The notes beneath the pieces are model-generated. The model was not told the DNA's origin. It did no database searches and saw only the letters and a program-made list of their open reading frames with translations. DNA of 64,000 nucleotides, taken from the NCBI GenBank assembly GCA_021299835.1, contig JAJTER010000032.1, positions 1-64,000 on the forward strand, given 5' to 3'. This stretch comes from Saprospiraceae bacterium. GTDB taxonomy: Bacteria > Bacteroidota > Bacteroidia > Chitinophagales > Saprospiraceae. A program made the position numbers and the translations under genes. Numbering within the stretch: position 1 is the first letter of the stretch; the number at the start of each line of letters is the position of its first letter. Of the stretch, positions 19,878 to 30,200 are shown in pieces.

Positions 19878-20849
19878 TTATTTTTTACTCCCGTATTTTT
19901 GGGGATCAAAAGCGATGGCAAAAGTAACTTCATGGGTACCTGTTCCACTAGCATAGCTGCTAATTTCCTGTAGGGATAAATCGAAGGAATAGAAAAATTG
20001 AATATTAGCTGCTTTAGCACCAAGGAGAAAACCTAAAGCGCCTAAGGAGCGATAGGAAATTCCGGTAATAAACTGGTCGTTTAACAGACCAACATTTAGA
20101 TTCAGGTCAGCTTGAAAAGGCGCGTTTTTAATTCTCCTTAAAAAAACAGAAGGTTCTATAGAAACATTACTGGAAGACGATTTGATTTTATGACCAGCCA
20201 ATACCATATAGTAGTCGAAAGGAGAAGATTTATTTACATCTACTATAGCGATATTATCGAGACGATTCCCAACAATATTAGAAAAGGTCACTCCTAAATA
20301 GGTAGGTCTTTCGTGACTTCCCTCAATTACGGGATTACCAAAACCAGCCATAACAGAAAGAGCCACATCGAAACGACCAATCCCTGCAACGGCATTTTCC
20401 GCTATGGGATCATTTAAATCATAGTATTTATTTCCATTAGTAATATCAGCAAAGATGGCGGAACTTCTCAAACGCAGTTGTTGAAATTCTGTTGAGAAAC
20501 CAGCAGAAAGGAAAAAATCTTCTTTAATATCAAAAAAGAAAGAGTAATTCACCATAGCCTTTGTTCTGGAGAGAAGGCCTGCATTTTCTGAAAGAACACC
20601 AACGCCCAGACCAAATTTATTTCCTAATGGCCCGTTATAGAGCGCATTTAACGATTTGGGACTATCTGAAATACCGGACCATTGATAACGGCCATTTACT
20701 TGCAGTTGATGAAAGCCGCGTAAGCCTGAAGCGGCTGGGTTCACCAACACCGGATTTACGGTATAGTGGGAGAAATTAGCTTCATCTTGAGCGAGTAAAG
20801 ACCCTGAACAAAAAAGAAGGAGCAAAAGGGGGAGAAATAAATTTTTCAT
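19878..20849 (-). CDS. PorP/SprF-family outer-membrane protein
   Basis: 323 residues with a signal peptide (LLLFCSGSLLAQ) and the family opening FSHYTVNPVLVNPAASG. The rest is amphipathic beta-strand sequence ending in a strand (HEVTFAIAF), consistent with a beta-barrel. In T9SS bacteria, SprF-like proteins are typically encoded next to large adhesins with type-B sorting domains and are needed for their export or surface attachment. Here it follows the 1809-residue multi-cohesin protein by 37 bases, ends in a strong terminator, and so is very likely the dedicated partner of that protein. It is not the core PorP of the secretion machine, since no other T9SS machinery genes are near. Confidence 0.88.
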   Translation of the reverse strand: MKNLFLPLLLLLFCSGSLLAQDEANFSHYTVNPVLVNPAASGLRGFHQLQVNGRYQWSGISDSPKSLNALYNGPLGNKFGLGVGVLSENAGLLSRTKAMVNYSFFFDIKEDFFLSAGFSTEFQQLRLRSSAIFADITNGNKYYDLNDPIAENAVAGIGRFDVALSVMAGFGNPVIEGSHERPTYLGVTFSNIVGNRLDNIAIVDVNKSSPFDYYMVLAGHKIKSSSSNVSIEPSVFLRRIKNAPFQADLNLNVGLLNDQFITGISYRSLGALGFLLGAKAANIQFFYSFDLSLQEISSYASGTGTHEVTFAIAFDPQKYGSKK

Positions 20850-20886
20850 GAATCTCAGATTAATATTTTAGCACTTTGGCGATAAA

Positions 20887-23800
20887 TTAGTTTTCCCTTA
20901 ACAGGGTAATAGAACCTTCCAATGGTTTATCGCCATTAAAGTCCAGAGTAAAATAATACACTCCTTGAGGTAAAAGCTCACCATTTATGGTCGTACCTTT
21001 CCAATCATTCCTGTAGTTTTTCTGGTCGAGAACAAGTTGTCCCCAACGGTTAAAAATACGAAGTTGATTTTGCTGGTATGCTGGATCAAAGGTTACACAA
21101 TTGATAATAAACTCCTCATTTAAGCCATCTCCATCGGGGGTAATCAATTTACGGTATTCTAAACATTCGAATCTTTCATCATTAACTTCAACTACAGAGA
21201 TGGCAGGATTAGGTGCGCAACCGCGGGAATCAGTTAATTGTAGGCCATAAATACCCGGACATAGATTCAATAAAAACGAATCTCTTTTTCCGGCAACCTG
21301 TGGCCAGGAGTAATAGTATGGGGGAAATCCACCAGTTGCGGAAGCGGTAATCTTTCCATCACAATTTCTATCGTCGAGGGTAGGCGTCGCTTTAAGGGTA
21401 ACCACAATAGGCGTTGGATCCTTAAGGGTATAGGTTTGAGTATATTTACAATTATTCCTATCCTCAACTTCTATGGAATAGATACCCTGGGGAATTAAAT
21501 TAAGGGAAGGTCCACGTACACCGTTATTCCAAGCATACACATACGTTGAACCAGGAACTCCGCCAGAAGCAGAAACCACAATAGAACCATTTCTTGCTGC
21601 AGGACAACCAATATCAATGACAGAGGCGTTCAAATCTACTTTTGTGGGAGCAGTAGCATTGATTTCTCTTGTTATGGTGCAACCAAGTGGATCTGAAATT
21701 TTAACCTGATACATTCCCGCAGCAGCATTTTGAAATAAGGAAGCACTGCTTGCCAAATTACCATTTAGCAACCATTCATAAACAAAGGATGTACTTCCGC
21801 TATTATTCTTTGCTGTTACCTCAAGAATTCCATCTTTATTAGAAAGGCAGCTAACAACAAATCCATTATAGTTAGAATTTGCTTTTACGTTGGCCGTTAA
21901 TATGTTTTTAGCTTCTACATTATATACTCTAACCACCTCGTTACCAGAAGCTTCTCCGATAATTACGGTATAAACACCAGACATGACGTCAATTAAGTCT
22001 TTTGAACTACTAATAGTGTCCCCCTTACTGTTCACCCATCTAAATTTGTAAGGTGTTTTTCCACCTTGAACATCCAGAATAACTGAACCATTGAGATCTT
22101 CCGGACAATCACTTTTTGTGATAGCAGGTTTAGCTGAAAAGGTATTAACAAAGATAGGTGCTCCCACAAAAGTACAACCGTTAGCATCTCTGATTGAAGG
22201 AGTATAACTACCTTCACAAAGACTTATCAATTGCAGCCCTGTATTATTTGTGTTCCAATTAACAGTGTAAGCGGCGGTGCCACCTGAAATGGATAATACA
22301 ATTCTGCCTGTACATCCACTTTCCTCACTATCGTGTTTTACAGTAGCTTCTACGGTAAAAGGAGTAGGCGTTGAAATAGTGAACGAGCCTTCTTTTTTTG
22401 TATTAATAGCGTCCTCTACAACATAATTGATAACACCTCCTCTAAGATTTTCCAGATTAAGAATACCATTTGTAGTGTTAAAAACCCGGCCATTCAAGGA
22501 AAGAGTTAGTTTATAAGGGCTTGTTCCGCCACTTATCATCACTTTTGCTTTACCTGTAGTATCTCTTGGACAAAGTACCCCCGTGGTGGTAACGTCAACA
22601 GCCAGCGGCACCAGTTTGTATTCTACATTAAAACAAGTATCTACCGGACAAGAAGAATTATCACTAACCTTCACGCAATACTTACCTGTGACCAATGTTT
22701 CAATGGTAGAGGTAGTTGCTCCATTATCCCATAAAAACGCATAGGGTGCTGAACCACCTATCACAGAAAGGGATATTTGACCATTATTATTTGAAGGAGC
22801 CCCCGTAACATGGGTTATGGTTGGCGTTACTCTTGGTTTACTTTGTTCTGTTAAGGTTACAGACAATGATAACGTTGCATTTTGTGCATCGGTAACCGTC
22901 ACTGAATAATTTCCTGGACCTAATTTACTTAAATTCTGAACGGTTTCTCCGTTACTCCATTTGTAAGAAAAGGGAGCAACACCTCCAGAAAGTGATAAGG
23001 TTACTGAACCCGTACTTGATCCCTCGCAGGGATTAACGACTACAGCGGGAGCAAATTGAAGTTTACGAACCATTTTGACGCAAATTTCTGCTCTACAAGC
23101 TGTTGTATCACGAACTATCAGGCAATAATTACCTGTATCAAGATTTGATATATTCTTAGTATTTGCTGTATATGTGCCAGGTCCTGTCCAATTATAGGTT
23201 ACCAAGCCTTTTGTTCCCTGCACTGTCAAATCTATTCCTCCGTCATTTCCATTATTTATATAGGTAGGTTGAACGGCTGAAATAGTTATTCCATCCGTTT
23301 GACCTATGGTGATAGAACGAAATAGCTGACAACCTGTAGCGTCTGTTAACGTTACGTTATAATTATCAGGCGCAAGATTTGTTTGATTTGCCTGGGAAGG
23401 AAGACCTTTATTCCAAAGATAGGAATAGGCTGTTTCACCTCCTGTAACAGTAAGAGCAATAGACCCTGTATTTCTTCCTAAACAAATGGCATCCACCTTT
23501 TGAATTGAAAGACTAAGATTAGACTGTTTAATAACCTGTGGCGTTGACACAATGGCGCATCCCAATGCGTCAGTAAGCGTTAATTGATAGGTACCCAGAG
23601 GTACGTTTTTAAGTTCTGGCAGAGCAGATAGCCCGCTACTCCAGGCATAAGTATAAGGTTTTTGTCCTCCGGTAACCACTGCATTCAATGTACCTAATTC
23701 TTGATTTGCACAACCTGCATCCGTTTTGGATACCTGAGAAATCAGTGCAGAATCAGGACCTGGCACAACAAAAGTAGCGACAGCATTCAGAGGATTGCCA

Positions 23801-26316
23801 ACATTGGTTACGGTAACTGTGTAAGTACCCTTTGCCACATTTTGTAAATCTTTTGATGTTGCCTGATTACTCCAAAGATAAGTAAAGGCGCCTGTACCTT
23901 GTGAAACCGAAATACTAATACCTCCTGTGTTGGAACCAAAACAAGAAACTGCTTTAATGGTAGCAACGGGTGCTATAACTGGTGGTACTAAGTTACCGGA
24001 ACGAACGGTTCCCGGAATAAACTGATAAGGAATGGACGTTTCGTTTTTATCTAAAATTTCTGTCGTAACCGATGGGTCGTGAGTTACTCTGGATGAACCA
24101 TTTTCACTTAACACAAGAAAGCATAATTTAAATATCACCGTATTGTTTGGCACTGAGACCCCTGCTACATTAGGATCTAACCAGGAAAGTTTGATTTTTC
24201 CTGGAAGATTTGATCCAGTTCCCGGTAAACCAAACTGAGATTCATTTAATCCAGCAAGATTAAAATCAGATACAGAATCAAATTTTAGTCTTATTGGATC
24301 ATAAGCCAAGCTAAATTCAAGACCTAGAATATCCTTGAAATTTAACACAGAAACAGGCATACAAACTTTATCGCCAACACCCCCTGTTGCATCGCCGACT
24401 TTAACGGTGAAATCCGTCGTGTTTACTAATCCTTCTATGAAAACTTCGCCGTCTGTAAATCCAGGAGTAAGTTTATTTTGTACACTATCCAGGACCTCAA
24501 AATTACTCTTATTAAAGCGAATGGGCACTGGACCAGCACCTTGTGCTGTAAAACAAGCTTTAAAAAGAACTGTATTATTAGTGACCGAAATACCTTTTGT
24601 ATCTGAACTGGTCCATGACATCCTTATGTTTCCTGCTACGTTGGATCCTTGTCCGGGTAAGCCAAAAGAATTAATACTTAAACCTTGCAGTCCGAAGCGG
24701 GTTACAGAATCAAAGCGTAATTGAGCGGCGTCATAAGTTAATGTAAATTGAGTCGCAGAAATTTTATTGAAACCTGTTGCGCTAATATCAATACAAATGG
24801 GTTCATTTGCTTCAACCGCCCCACCAGTAACCTTAAAGGTAGGCCCGTTTAATGAAGCGCCACCACTACCTGGTTTACCCAGGGTAATTGTACCCGATTG
24901 CGTGGTATATGGAAGAAGTACATCTGAAGAATTGATAATTTCACCTGTTGTAGGTATTGAAATGGATGTATTTCCTGAAGAATCTCTCGCTGTGAAACAT
25001 AGTTCAAATAGCATGGCTCCATCGGCCAGTGTCGTCTTTTGACCTCTGCTATCAAACCAACCTAAAATAAGTGAGCCTGGTTTGTTTAAGCCATCTCCTG
25101 GTTTTCCAACGGCTGATTCCTCAAAACCTCCGGGAGACAAAATACTATTAAAATTCCGTACTGATTTGAACAGTAATTTAGTTGAATCATAATTCATTTT
25201 AAATTGTAATCCAATAATATCTTTAAATCCCTCTATAGTAATGGGTACACAAACTTCGGAACCAAACCCAACCGAGGCATTTCCCACTAAAACCTTAAAA
25301 TTATCAGAAGTAGTTGCCCCACCGGCACCTACTGTAATCTGACCTTGTCGCCCTTCAAAAACAACTTCTTTGTTGCTTGAATCAATAATTTCTGCAATAG
25401 CATCAAAAGTAATATTGGTTGTTCCATCCGTTTGTTTAGCTGAGAAACAAACCTGAAAGATAGAAAGATTATCTGCCAGGGTTACTCCTTTTGCTTCATT
25501 ATCGAACCAGGAACATTTAATTTTTCCCAATGGATTTGTACCCCGTCCAGGCATTCCAAATTGTGCGGTATCAAGCCCTGGAACCTGAAAATTTCTCAAT
25601 GATGTGAAGGTTAACAAGCTGGAGTTGTAGTTCATAGTGAATTCCATACCAGCTATTTTAGTAAAGTTTTGGGTATTCACATTCAAACAAAAACTTTCCC
25701 CTTTTGCTACCGTTTTGTCTTCAATGTCGAGTATTAAGTTGCCCACATTACCCGTACTTCCGCCGCCTGTGCTACCTCCACCGGTACTTCCGCCTCCACC
25801 AGTGCTTCCGCCACCGGTGCTTGTGCCACCTGCCCCAATAATGATAACTGGAGTATTTACGGTACTGGGAACAACAGCCTCTGAAAGATTTATAATTTCA
25901 ATATTATTTACTCTGATAGTATCTTGCGCATCAGCATTAACCGCGGTAAAGCAAACTTGAAACAAGGTACTTGCAGCGGGTATGGTAATCCCCTTTAACT
26001 GGTCATCAAACCAAGCCATATTTAACTTGGCAGATTTACCATCAGATGCCACAACATTGTTAAAAGCACCTGATAAACCTGAGACTCCCGGATTAAATCC
26101 TTGCACCTTACTATAGGTTAATTTTTGAGGATTATAATTCAATGCTAATTGAAAGCCAATTAAATTGGTAAAATTTGTTACCGTCACATTGGAGCAAAAA
26201 GCAGCCCCTTTTGCCACTGTGGTATCTTTAATAGCTATGTTTAACGTTTGCGCGTTTAAGAACTGACTGAAAATTAAAAGCCCAAAAATAAGAACCCGGC
26301 TAATTGTTAACTTCAT
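20887..26316 (-). CDS. scaffold-like surface protein: five cohesin-like domains, SprB-like repeats, type-B T9SS sorting domain
   Basis: 1809 residues. The signal peptide ends at FLNAQ. Five cohesin-like domains of about 140 residues lie at about 23-160, 193-330, 337-480, 492-629 and 635-773. Each has the pattern GxEFTMNYxxxLLxF, an F.LPG-type loop in most units, xxSWFD and IFQVCFxA. Domains 1 and 2 are joined by a GGGSTG linker (161-192). Each cohesin carries the same two cysteines (for example C41/C122 and C210/C290). About 12 SprB-like repeats follow (about 780-1700; GGxxPYxYxWSNG, GxYxVTVTD). The last 90 residues are a type-B gliding-associated sorting domain (ITPDGDGLNEEF, RIFNRWGQLV). 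It is preceded by a lone-cohesin gene and followed by an SprF partner. The likely role is to display cohesins on the cell surface; a cellulosome-style scaffold is the closest analogy, but no partner is proven. Confidence 0.85.
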   Translation of the reverse strand: MKLTISRVLIFGLLIFSQFLNAQTLNIAIKDTTVAKGAAFCSNVTVTNFTNLIGFQLALNYNPQKLTYSKVQGFNPGVSGLSGAFNNVVASDGKSAKLNMAWFDDQLKGITIPAASTLFQVCFTAVNADAQDTIRVNNIEIINLSEAVVPSTVNTPVIIIGAGGTSTGGGSTGGGGSTGGGSTGGGSTGNVGNLILDIEDKTVAKGESFCLNVNTQNFTKIAGMEFTMNYNSSLLTFTSLRNFQVPGLDTAQFGMPGRGTNPLGKIKCSWFDNEAKGVTLADNLSIFQVCFSAKQTDGTTNITFDAIAEIIDSSNKEVVFEGRQGQITVGAGGATTSDNFKVLVGNASVGFGSEVCVPITIEGFKDIIGLQFKMNYDSTKLLFKSVRNFNSILSPGGFEESAVGKPGDGLNKPGSLILGWFDSRGQKTTLADGAMLFELCFTARDSSGNTSISIPTTGEIINSSDVLLPYTTQSGTITLGKPGSGGASLNGPTFKVTGGAVEANEPICIDISATGFNKISATQFTLTYDAAQLRFDSVTRFGLQGLSINSFGLPGQGSNVAGNIRMSWTSSDTKGISVTNNTVLFKACFTAQGAGPVPIRFNKSNFEVLDSVQNKLTPGFTDGEVFIEGLVNTTDFTVKVGDATGGVGDKVCMPVSVLNFKDILGLEFSLAYDPIRLKFDSVSDFNLAGLNESQFGLPGTGSNLPGKIKLSWLDPNVAGVSVPNNTVIFKLCFLVLSENGSSRVTHDPSVTTEILDKNETSIPYQFIPGTVRSGNLVPPVIAPVATIKAVSCFGSNTGGISISVSQGTGAFTYLWSNQATSKDLQNVAKGTYTVTVTNVGNPLNAVATFVVPGPDSALISQVSKTDAGCANQELGTLNAVVTGGQKPYTYAWSSGLSALPELKNVPLGTYQLTLTDALGCAIVSTPQVIKQSNLSLSIQKVDAICLGRNTGSIALTVTGGETAYSYLWNKGLPSQANQTNLAPDNYNVTLTDATGCQLFRSITIGQTDGITISAVQPTYINNGNDGGIDLTVQGTKGLVTYNWTGPGTYTANTKNISNLDTGNYCLIVRDTTACRAEICVKMVRKLQFAPAVVVNPCEGSSTGSVTLSLSGGVAPFSYKWSNGETVQNLSKLGPGNYSVTVTDAQNATLSLSVTLTEQSKPRVTPTITHVTGAPSNNNGQISLSVIGGSAPYAFLWDNGATTSTIETLVTGKYCVKVSDNSSCPVDTCFNVEYKLVPLAVDVTTTGVLCPRDTTGKAKVMISGGTSPYKLTLSLNGRVFNTTNGILNLENLRGGVINYVVEDAINTKKEGSFTISTPTPFTVEATVKHDSEESGCTGRIVLSISGGTAAYTVNWNTNNTGLQLISLCEGSYTPSIRDANGCTFVGAPIFVNTFSAKPAITKSDCPEDLNGSVILDVQGGKTPYKFRWVNSKGDTISSSKDLIDVMSGVYTVIIGEASGNEVVRVYNVEAKNILTANVKANSNYNGFVVSCLSNKDGILEVTAKNNSGSTSFVYEWLLNGNLASSASLFQNAAAGMYQVKISDPLGCTITREINATAPTKVDLNASVIDIGCPAARNGSIVVSASGGVPGSTYVYAWNNGVRGPSLNLIPQGIYSIEVEDRNNCKYTQTYTLKDPTPIVVTLKATPTLDDRNCDGKITASATGGFPPYYYSWPQVAGKRDSFLLNLCPGIYGLQLTDSRGCAPNPAISVVEVNDERFECLEYRKLITPDGDGLNEEFIINCVTFDPAYQQNQLRIFNRWGQLVLDQKNYRNDWKGTTINGELLPQGVYYFTLDFNGDKPLEGSITLLREN
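25741..25836 (-). repeat. GGGSTG-coding tandem repeat (inter-cohesin linker)
   Basis: Four to five imperfect 15-18-base units rich in CCACC/ACTTCC on the plus strand encode a Gly/Ser/Thr linker at residues 161-192 between cohesin-like domains 1 and 2. Such tracts can change length by slippage. No other inter-cohesin junction in the protein has one. Confidence 0.85.
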
Positions 26317-26366
26317 AAAAATCGGTTTTGGAATGAATGCTTAAATAAAAATGCAGCAAAAAAGCA

Positions 26367-27170
26367 TCAATTTGCAGGCATATATATGATTTGTTGATTT
26401 GACTGAAAATTACCTTGTTTAATTTGCAAATTATAGTAACCTCTTGCTGGAAAATCAGAAACAGGCATTTGCAAAAATTGGACCCCAGAGCCAATTTTAT
26501 TTAACCATCTTTTTATTACACTCCCTTTAACGTCCGTTAGGGTGTATTCTACTGTACCTGGAACAGACGAAAACCAATTTACGGAAACATCCCCAGTAGA
26601 AACTGGATTTGGGTAAACTTTATCTATTCTTAACTGCTCTGAATCAATACCTTGTGCCGAAGATGTTGCCCCCATTTTTAGAACCACGAAACCGTCAACA
26701 TAGAATGCAGTGATCGCTTTATATGAGCTATCAGCCGTTTCCCTGATATTAGTAGGCGTGTCAATGAAAGTTATAGGAGATTTGAGACCTCTCAGACCTT
26801 TTACTTTAAAATAAAGAGAAAAAATAGATTTTTTATCGGGCAGCGTCACTCCTTTCAACGACTCGTCAAACCATTGGAAGCTAAGAACTCCTTTTGATTT
26901 TGAAACCAAGCCAAAATGATCGTCCAACTTCAAAGGCAAACCAAAATTTCCTACGCTATCTAAAACAAGTAGGGTTGAATCCCAGGCAACATTGAATTGT
27001 GTACCCACTATAAATTTGAAATTACTTACTTGAATATCTGCTTTATACACATCAACATTCGACATAATGGAATCTTTGGGTGCCCAATAAGAAACATTCT
27101 GGGCCACCATGTGATTCAGAAAAACAAAACTCAATAATAAACCAACATAAAGAGATAAAAACTTACTCAT
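26367..27170 (-). CDS. single cohesin-like domain protein with T9SS sorting domain
   Basis: 267 residues. The signal peptide ends at HMVAQ. One cohesin-like domain spans about 30-165 (FIVGTQFNVAWDSTLLVL, VLSFQWFDE, GVTLPDKKSIFSLYF), clearly homologous to the five repeats of the next gene but without their cysteine pair. A type-A T9SS tail begins at IDKVYPNPV. It lies 50 bases upstream of the scaffold gene and 82 bases after the 1540-residue dockerin protein, in the same direction. A free or surface-bound single cohesin could act as a monovalent receptor or capping piece for dockerins, or it could be a decayed copy of a scaffold module. The domain calls are good; the role is inferred. Confidence 0.78.
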   Translation of the reverse strand: MSKFLSLYVGLLLSFVFLNHMVAQNVSYWAPKDSIMSNVDVYKADIQVSNFKFIVGTQFNVAWDSTLLVLDSVGNFGLPLKLDDHFGLVSKSKGVLSFQWFDESLKGVTLPDKKSIFSLYFKVKGLRGLKSPITFIDTPTNIRETADSSYKAITAFYVDGFVVLKMGATSSAQGIDSEQLRIDKVYPNPVSTGDVSVNWFSSVPGTVEYTLTDVKGSVIKRWLNKIGSGVQFLQMPVSDFPARGYYNLQIKQGNFQSNQQIIYMPAN

Positions 27171-27191
27171 TTTCTAAATTTTAATTTAACA

Positions 27192-27214
27192 CAATGAACC
27201 AAAACCATTACAAA
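27192..27214 (-). promoter_or_regulatory. possible shared upstream box, weaker copy
   Basis: On the minus strand TTTGTAATGGTTTTGG then TTCATTG keeps the TTTGnnATGnTTTTG...ATTG layout of the other boxes with a short insertion. It lies 22 bases before the ATG at 27170. A TAATTTTG (27211-27218), matching TAnnTTTG, overlaps its upstream edge. Either element could drive the cohesin genes separately from the upstream gene. Confidence 0.3.
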
Positions 27215-27252
27215 ATTAAGGAAATAAGTTAAAAAATATGACCATTTGTGCG

Positions 27253-30200
27253 TCATTCAAATTTGACCATTTTTAGCGTCCTTTTATACTCTGCAGATTC
27301 TATGGTAAAATAATAAATACCTGGGGAATGAAAGGTATTTTTTTCAAAATCCAGCACATGTTCCCCTGCACTAAACCATTGATTTGACTGCTTGATTAAT
27401 CTTCCGGTAACATCAGTAATACTCCATTTCACTAAACTTTGAGTAGGAATTTGAAACCAAACATTGGTAGTTTCCGTAAAAGGATTCGGGAAATTTTGTT
27501 TTACTTCCGTAAAATAAATCGATTTACTTTTTTCTATCCAACCTAACTCTAAACGCAATAAATCATTATTTATATATGCCTCAGGGGACATAAATCTGGA
27601 ATTTAGAGAAATGGCGTCTTTAATAAAGCCATCCATTTTAGCTTTAATCACAATGGTAGTCAGCGCTGTATCGGTAGTGCTTCCATTCCAGCTGGCCGTT
27701 AGCAGACCATCCTGAGGGAAAAATCCAAAAAATTCTTTGGACGCCAGACCTTGTTTCATTTCAACCAAATCAAACACCTTTTCATCGAATTGCAATGCAA
27801 ATTGGAATCCTTCCAGACCCTTTGTATTTTTTAATAAAATTGGAATTTCAACTAACTGACCTGCCTCAAAAAATTCATTTTCTAAAAACAAATTCCAGGT
27901 TCCCTTTTCCTCACCACTTCTTATTCCCGGAGCAACCGGACCATTAATTTGTGCTGAACCATTTACATCTCCGATTTTAATACCTATAAAATCAGCCCTT
28001 TTGTGCCCATCAATGGGATTATAAGAAACCTCTTCAGGGAAAGGTGTTTTCCATGGGTTATTTGGATCCGGGAAAACAAAAGAGGAGCTAACAAACCGCC
28101 AGCTTTCATTAAACTGGAAAGCTAAATCAATACCAAGAATCAACTTCCTTAACTGAATCAAATCGATGGTACTCAGTGTTTTTGAATTATTTACATCGGC
28201 CGCTATAATTTTATAGGGCGAATTAAAAGGCTCTACATTTAAAATATGCTTGCTTATCAGCACTAAATCGAAAGTAGTTATCCCATTTAAAAAACCTCTG
28301 TTAAGCGAGGGCTTAACAGTATAATTTCTATTTAAAGTCAGGGACGGAATAGAATATCTTCCATCGATGGCAGTATTCACTGTCGATGTAGAGGTACCTG
28401 ACAGTCTTACTGAAACACCCTCGAGTCTTGCTTGATTTTCATTAGTAATAACTCCTGAAATAGATGCAGAACCACTACCTTTACAAATATTAATGTTATC
28501 TTCCACATTGATATAAGTGGTACAAAAACTGTGATTTCCTTTGTTATCCCAGGCATGAATTTCAACAAAAACCAAGCCTACTGTGTCCGAACACATTAAG
28601 GTTATAGAAGTGGAATCTTTATTAAATGGGACACCTACTCTATTGATTGAATAATGGGTAATTTGATTCTGCCTGTTATTCTGGGCATTAACTGCTCCCT
28701 GACCATTACAATCAAATACAGCAGCGCTAATAAAATCTGAAGCCCAGACGACCATCATCCCCTCTCCATCCAGTCCAGGCATCAATCCAGTAACCACGCC
28801 ATTTAAACAAAGCGGGGTTGTGGCTATTTTATCTGCAACAATGAAAGGAATCCTATTTATGGCAACATTACCACAACCATCTCTTACTGACACCAAAAGA
28901 TCATGCTTTCCTTCAGGTAAATTCTTCAATTTCACACTCCCAGTTGCTAAAGAATCTGTAGTCATACTGGTGCTTGCCGCTAAGGTCCAATCAGATTGGA
29001 AGGTGATAGGTGCAGCCACTGCGGTACCCTGATTTAATGCCACACTTACAGCGGTTATCGTTAGATTACTTTTACAGAGATCAGCTGCTTTGAAACGTAC
29101 ATCAATATTTGCTAAACAAGTATTGGGAAAAGTAGGAAAAGTATCTGGCGTCGGTATTGTTACGATAGGTGGGGTTGAATCAAATATTTTAACTACCTGG
29201 GTATATTGGTAAGAAAATGCCGGCGTGGAGTCCCTGGTAAAAGTTGGCCAGATTGGATTTGGCAAAAAGCAAGATTTGTTATCATTATTGAAAACAAAAG
29301 GCGTTCCCAATGGTTTGGGCGCGTTGTCCTGAGCTGCTGGAAAAACTCTTTCCCTATAATTAAAAGAGGAATAATTAGTTGGTACTCTGTCCTTTGAAAT
29401 AAAGAACTCTTCAACCCCATTTGTTCCAGGGGTTGTTCCTCTGGTAAAGGTCGTATTATTAAGTTCTCTGTCACGTACAAGTACAAAAAAACCTGACCCC
29501 TCCGCTACATCATAAGTATCGTTAAAGTCGCCATCCCCATTTTGATCCCATTTGCGGGGAACAACCTGAGTGAATTTTGCTGGATCAAGCGTATTTGGGC
29601 AAGAACTTGCCCACTCCCCAAGTTCGCACCAATTAATAACGGTGTAAGTCCTATTTTCTTTTGAACAAATATTTGTTTCAGAGCTATCAGGTGTAACTTT
29701 TGTAACAGACATACTTACAGCAAGGATATCACATGCCACCTCATAAGTCTCCATTACAGGAATTGATGAACCAATTTGGCAATTGAGATTAATATCGGCA
29801 GGAAATAAAATATCGTATTCGTGAACTGGAAGTACTCTTACCCTTTGGGTACATAAATTGATTCTGGTTACCACACCTCTAATCGTTTTAATAGCCACCC
29901 ATTTACGTGTATAAAAGCCAGCGCCACATGTCAAGCTAGAATCGAGAGAATATTCAACGGTTCCAGTACATTCCAGCGCCGAAATTTGTGGTGTACCAAA
30001 TCTGGTATTTGCAGTATTTGTATCATAAATAAGAAAACGGTCTTCTGGTTTATTGCAATACATGTAGGTATCAGCAGGCGCAGAACAAATTGGGTCTGAT
30101 CTGTCTTCAACACTAAGAGAAAGCCAACAAAAGGAGGTATTTCCTTGCACATCGGTTCCATGAAGTTCCACGATTACTGGAGCGGATACGTCACAACAAT

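Noticed and set aside
24335-25042. plus-strand open frames inside the scaffold gene
   Set aside because: They lie wholly antisense to repeated cohesin-coding DNA and show Pro/Ser-rich, non-family sequence; they are shadows of the repeats.
25637-25960. plus-strand Pro-rich (VLPPPVLPP) protein
   Set aside because: It is the antisense reading of the GGGSTG linker and flanking cohesin; not a real gene.
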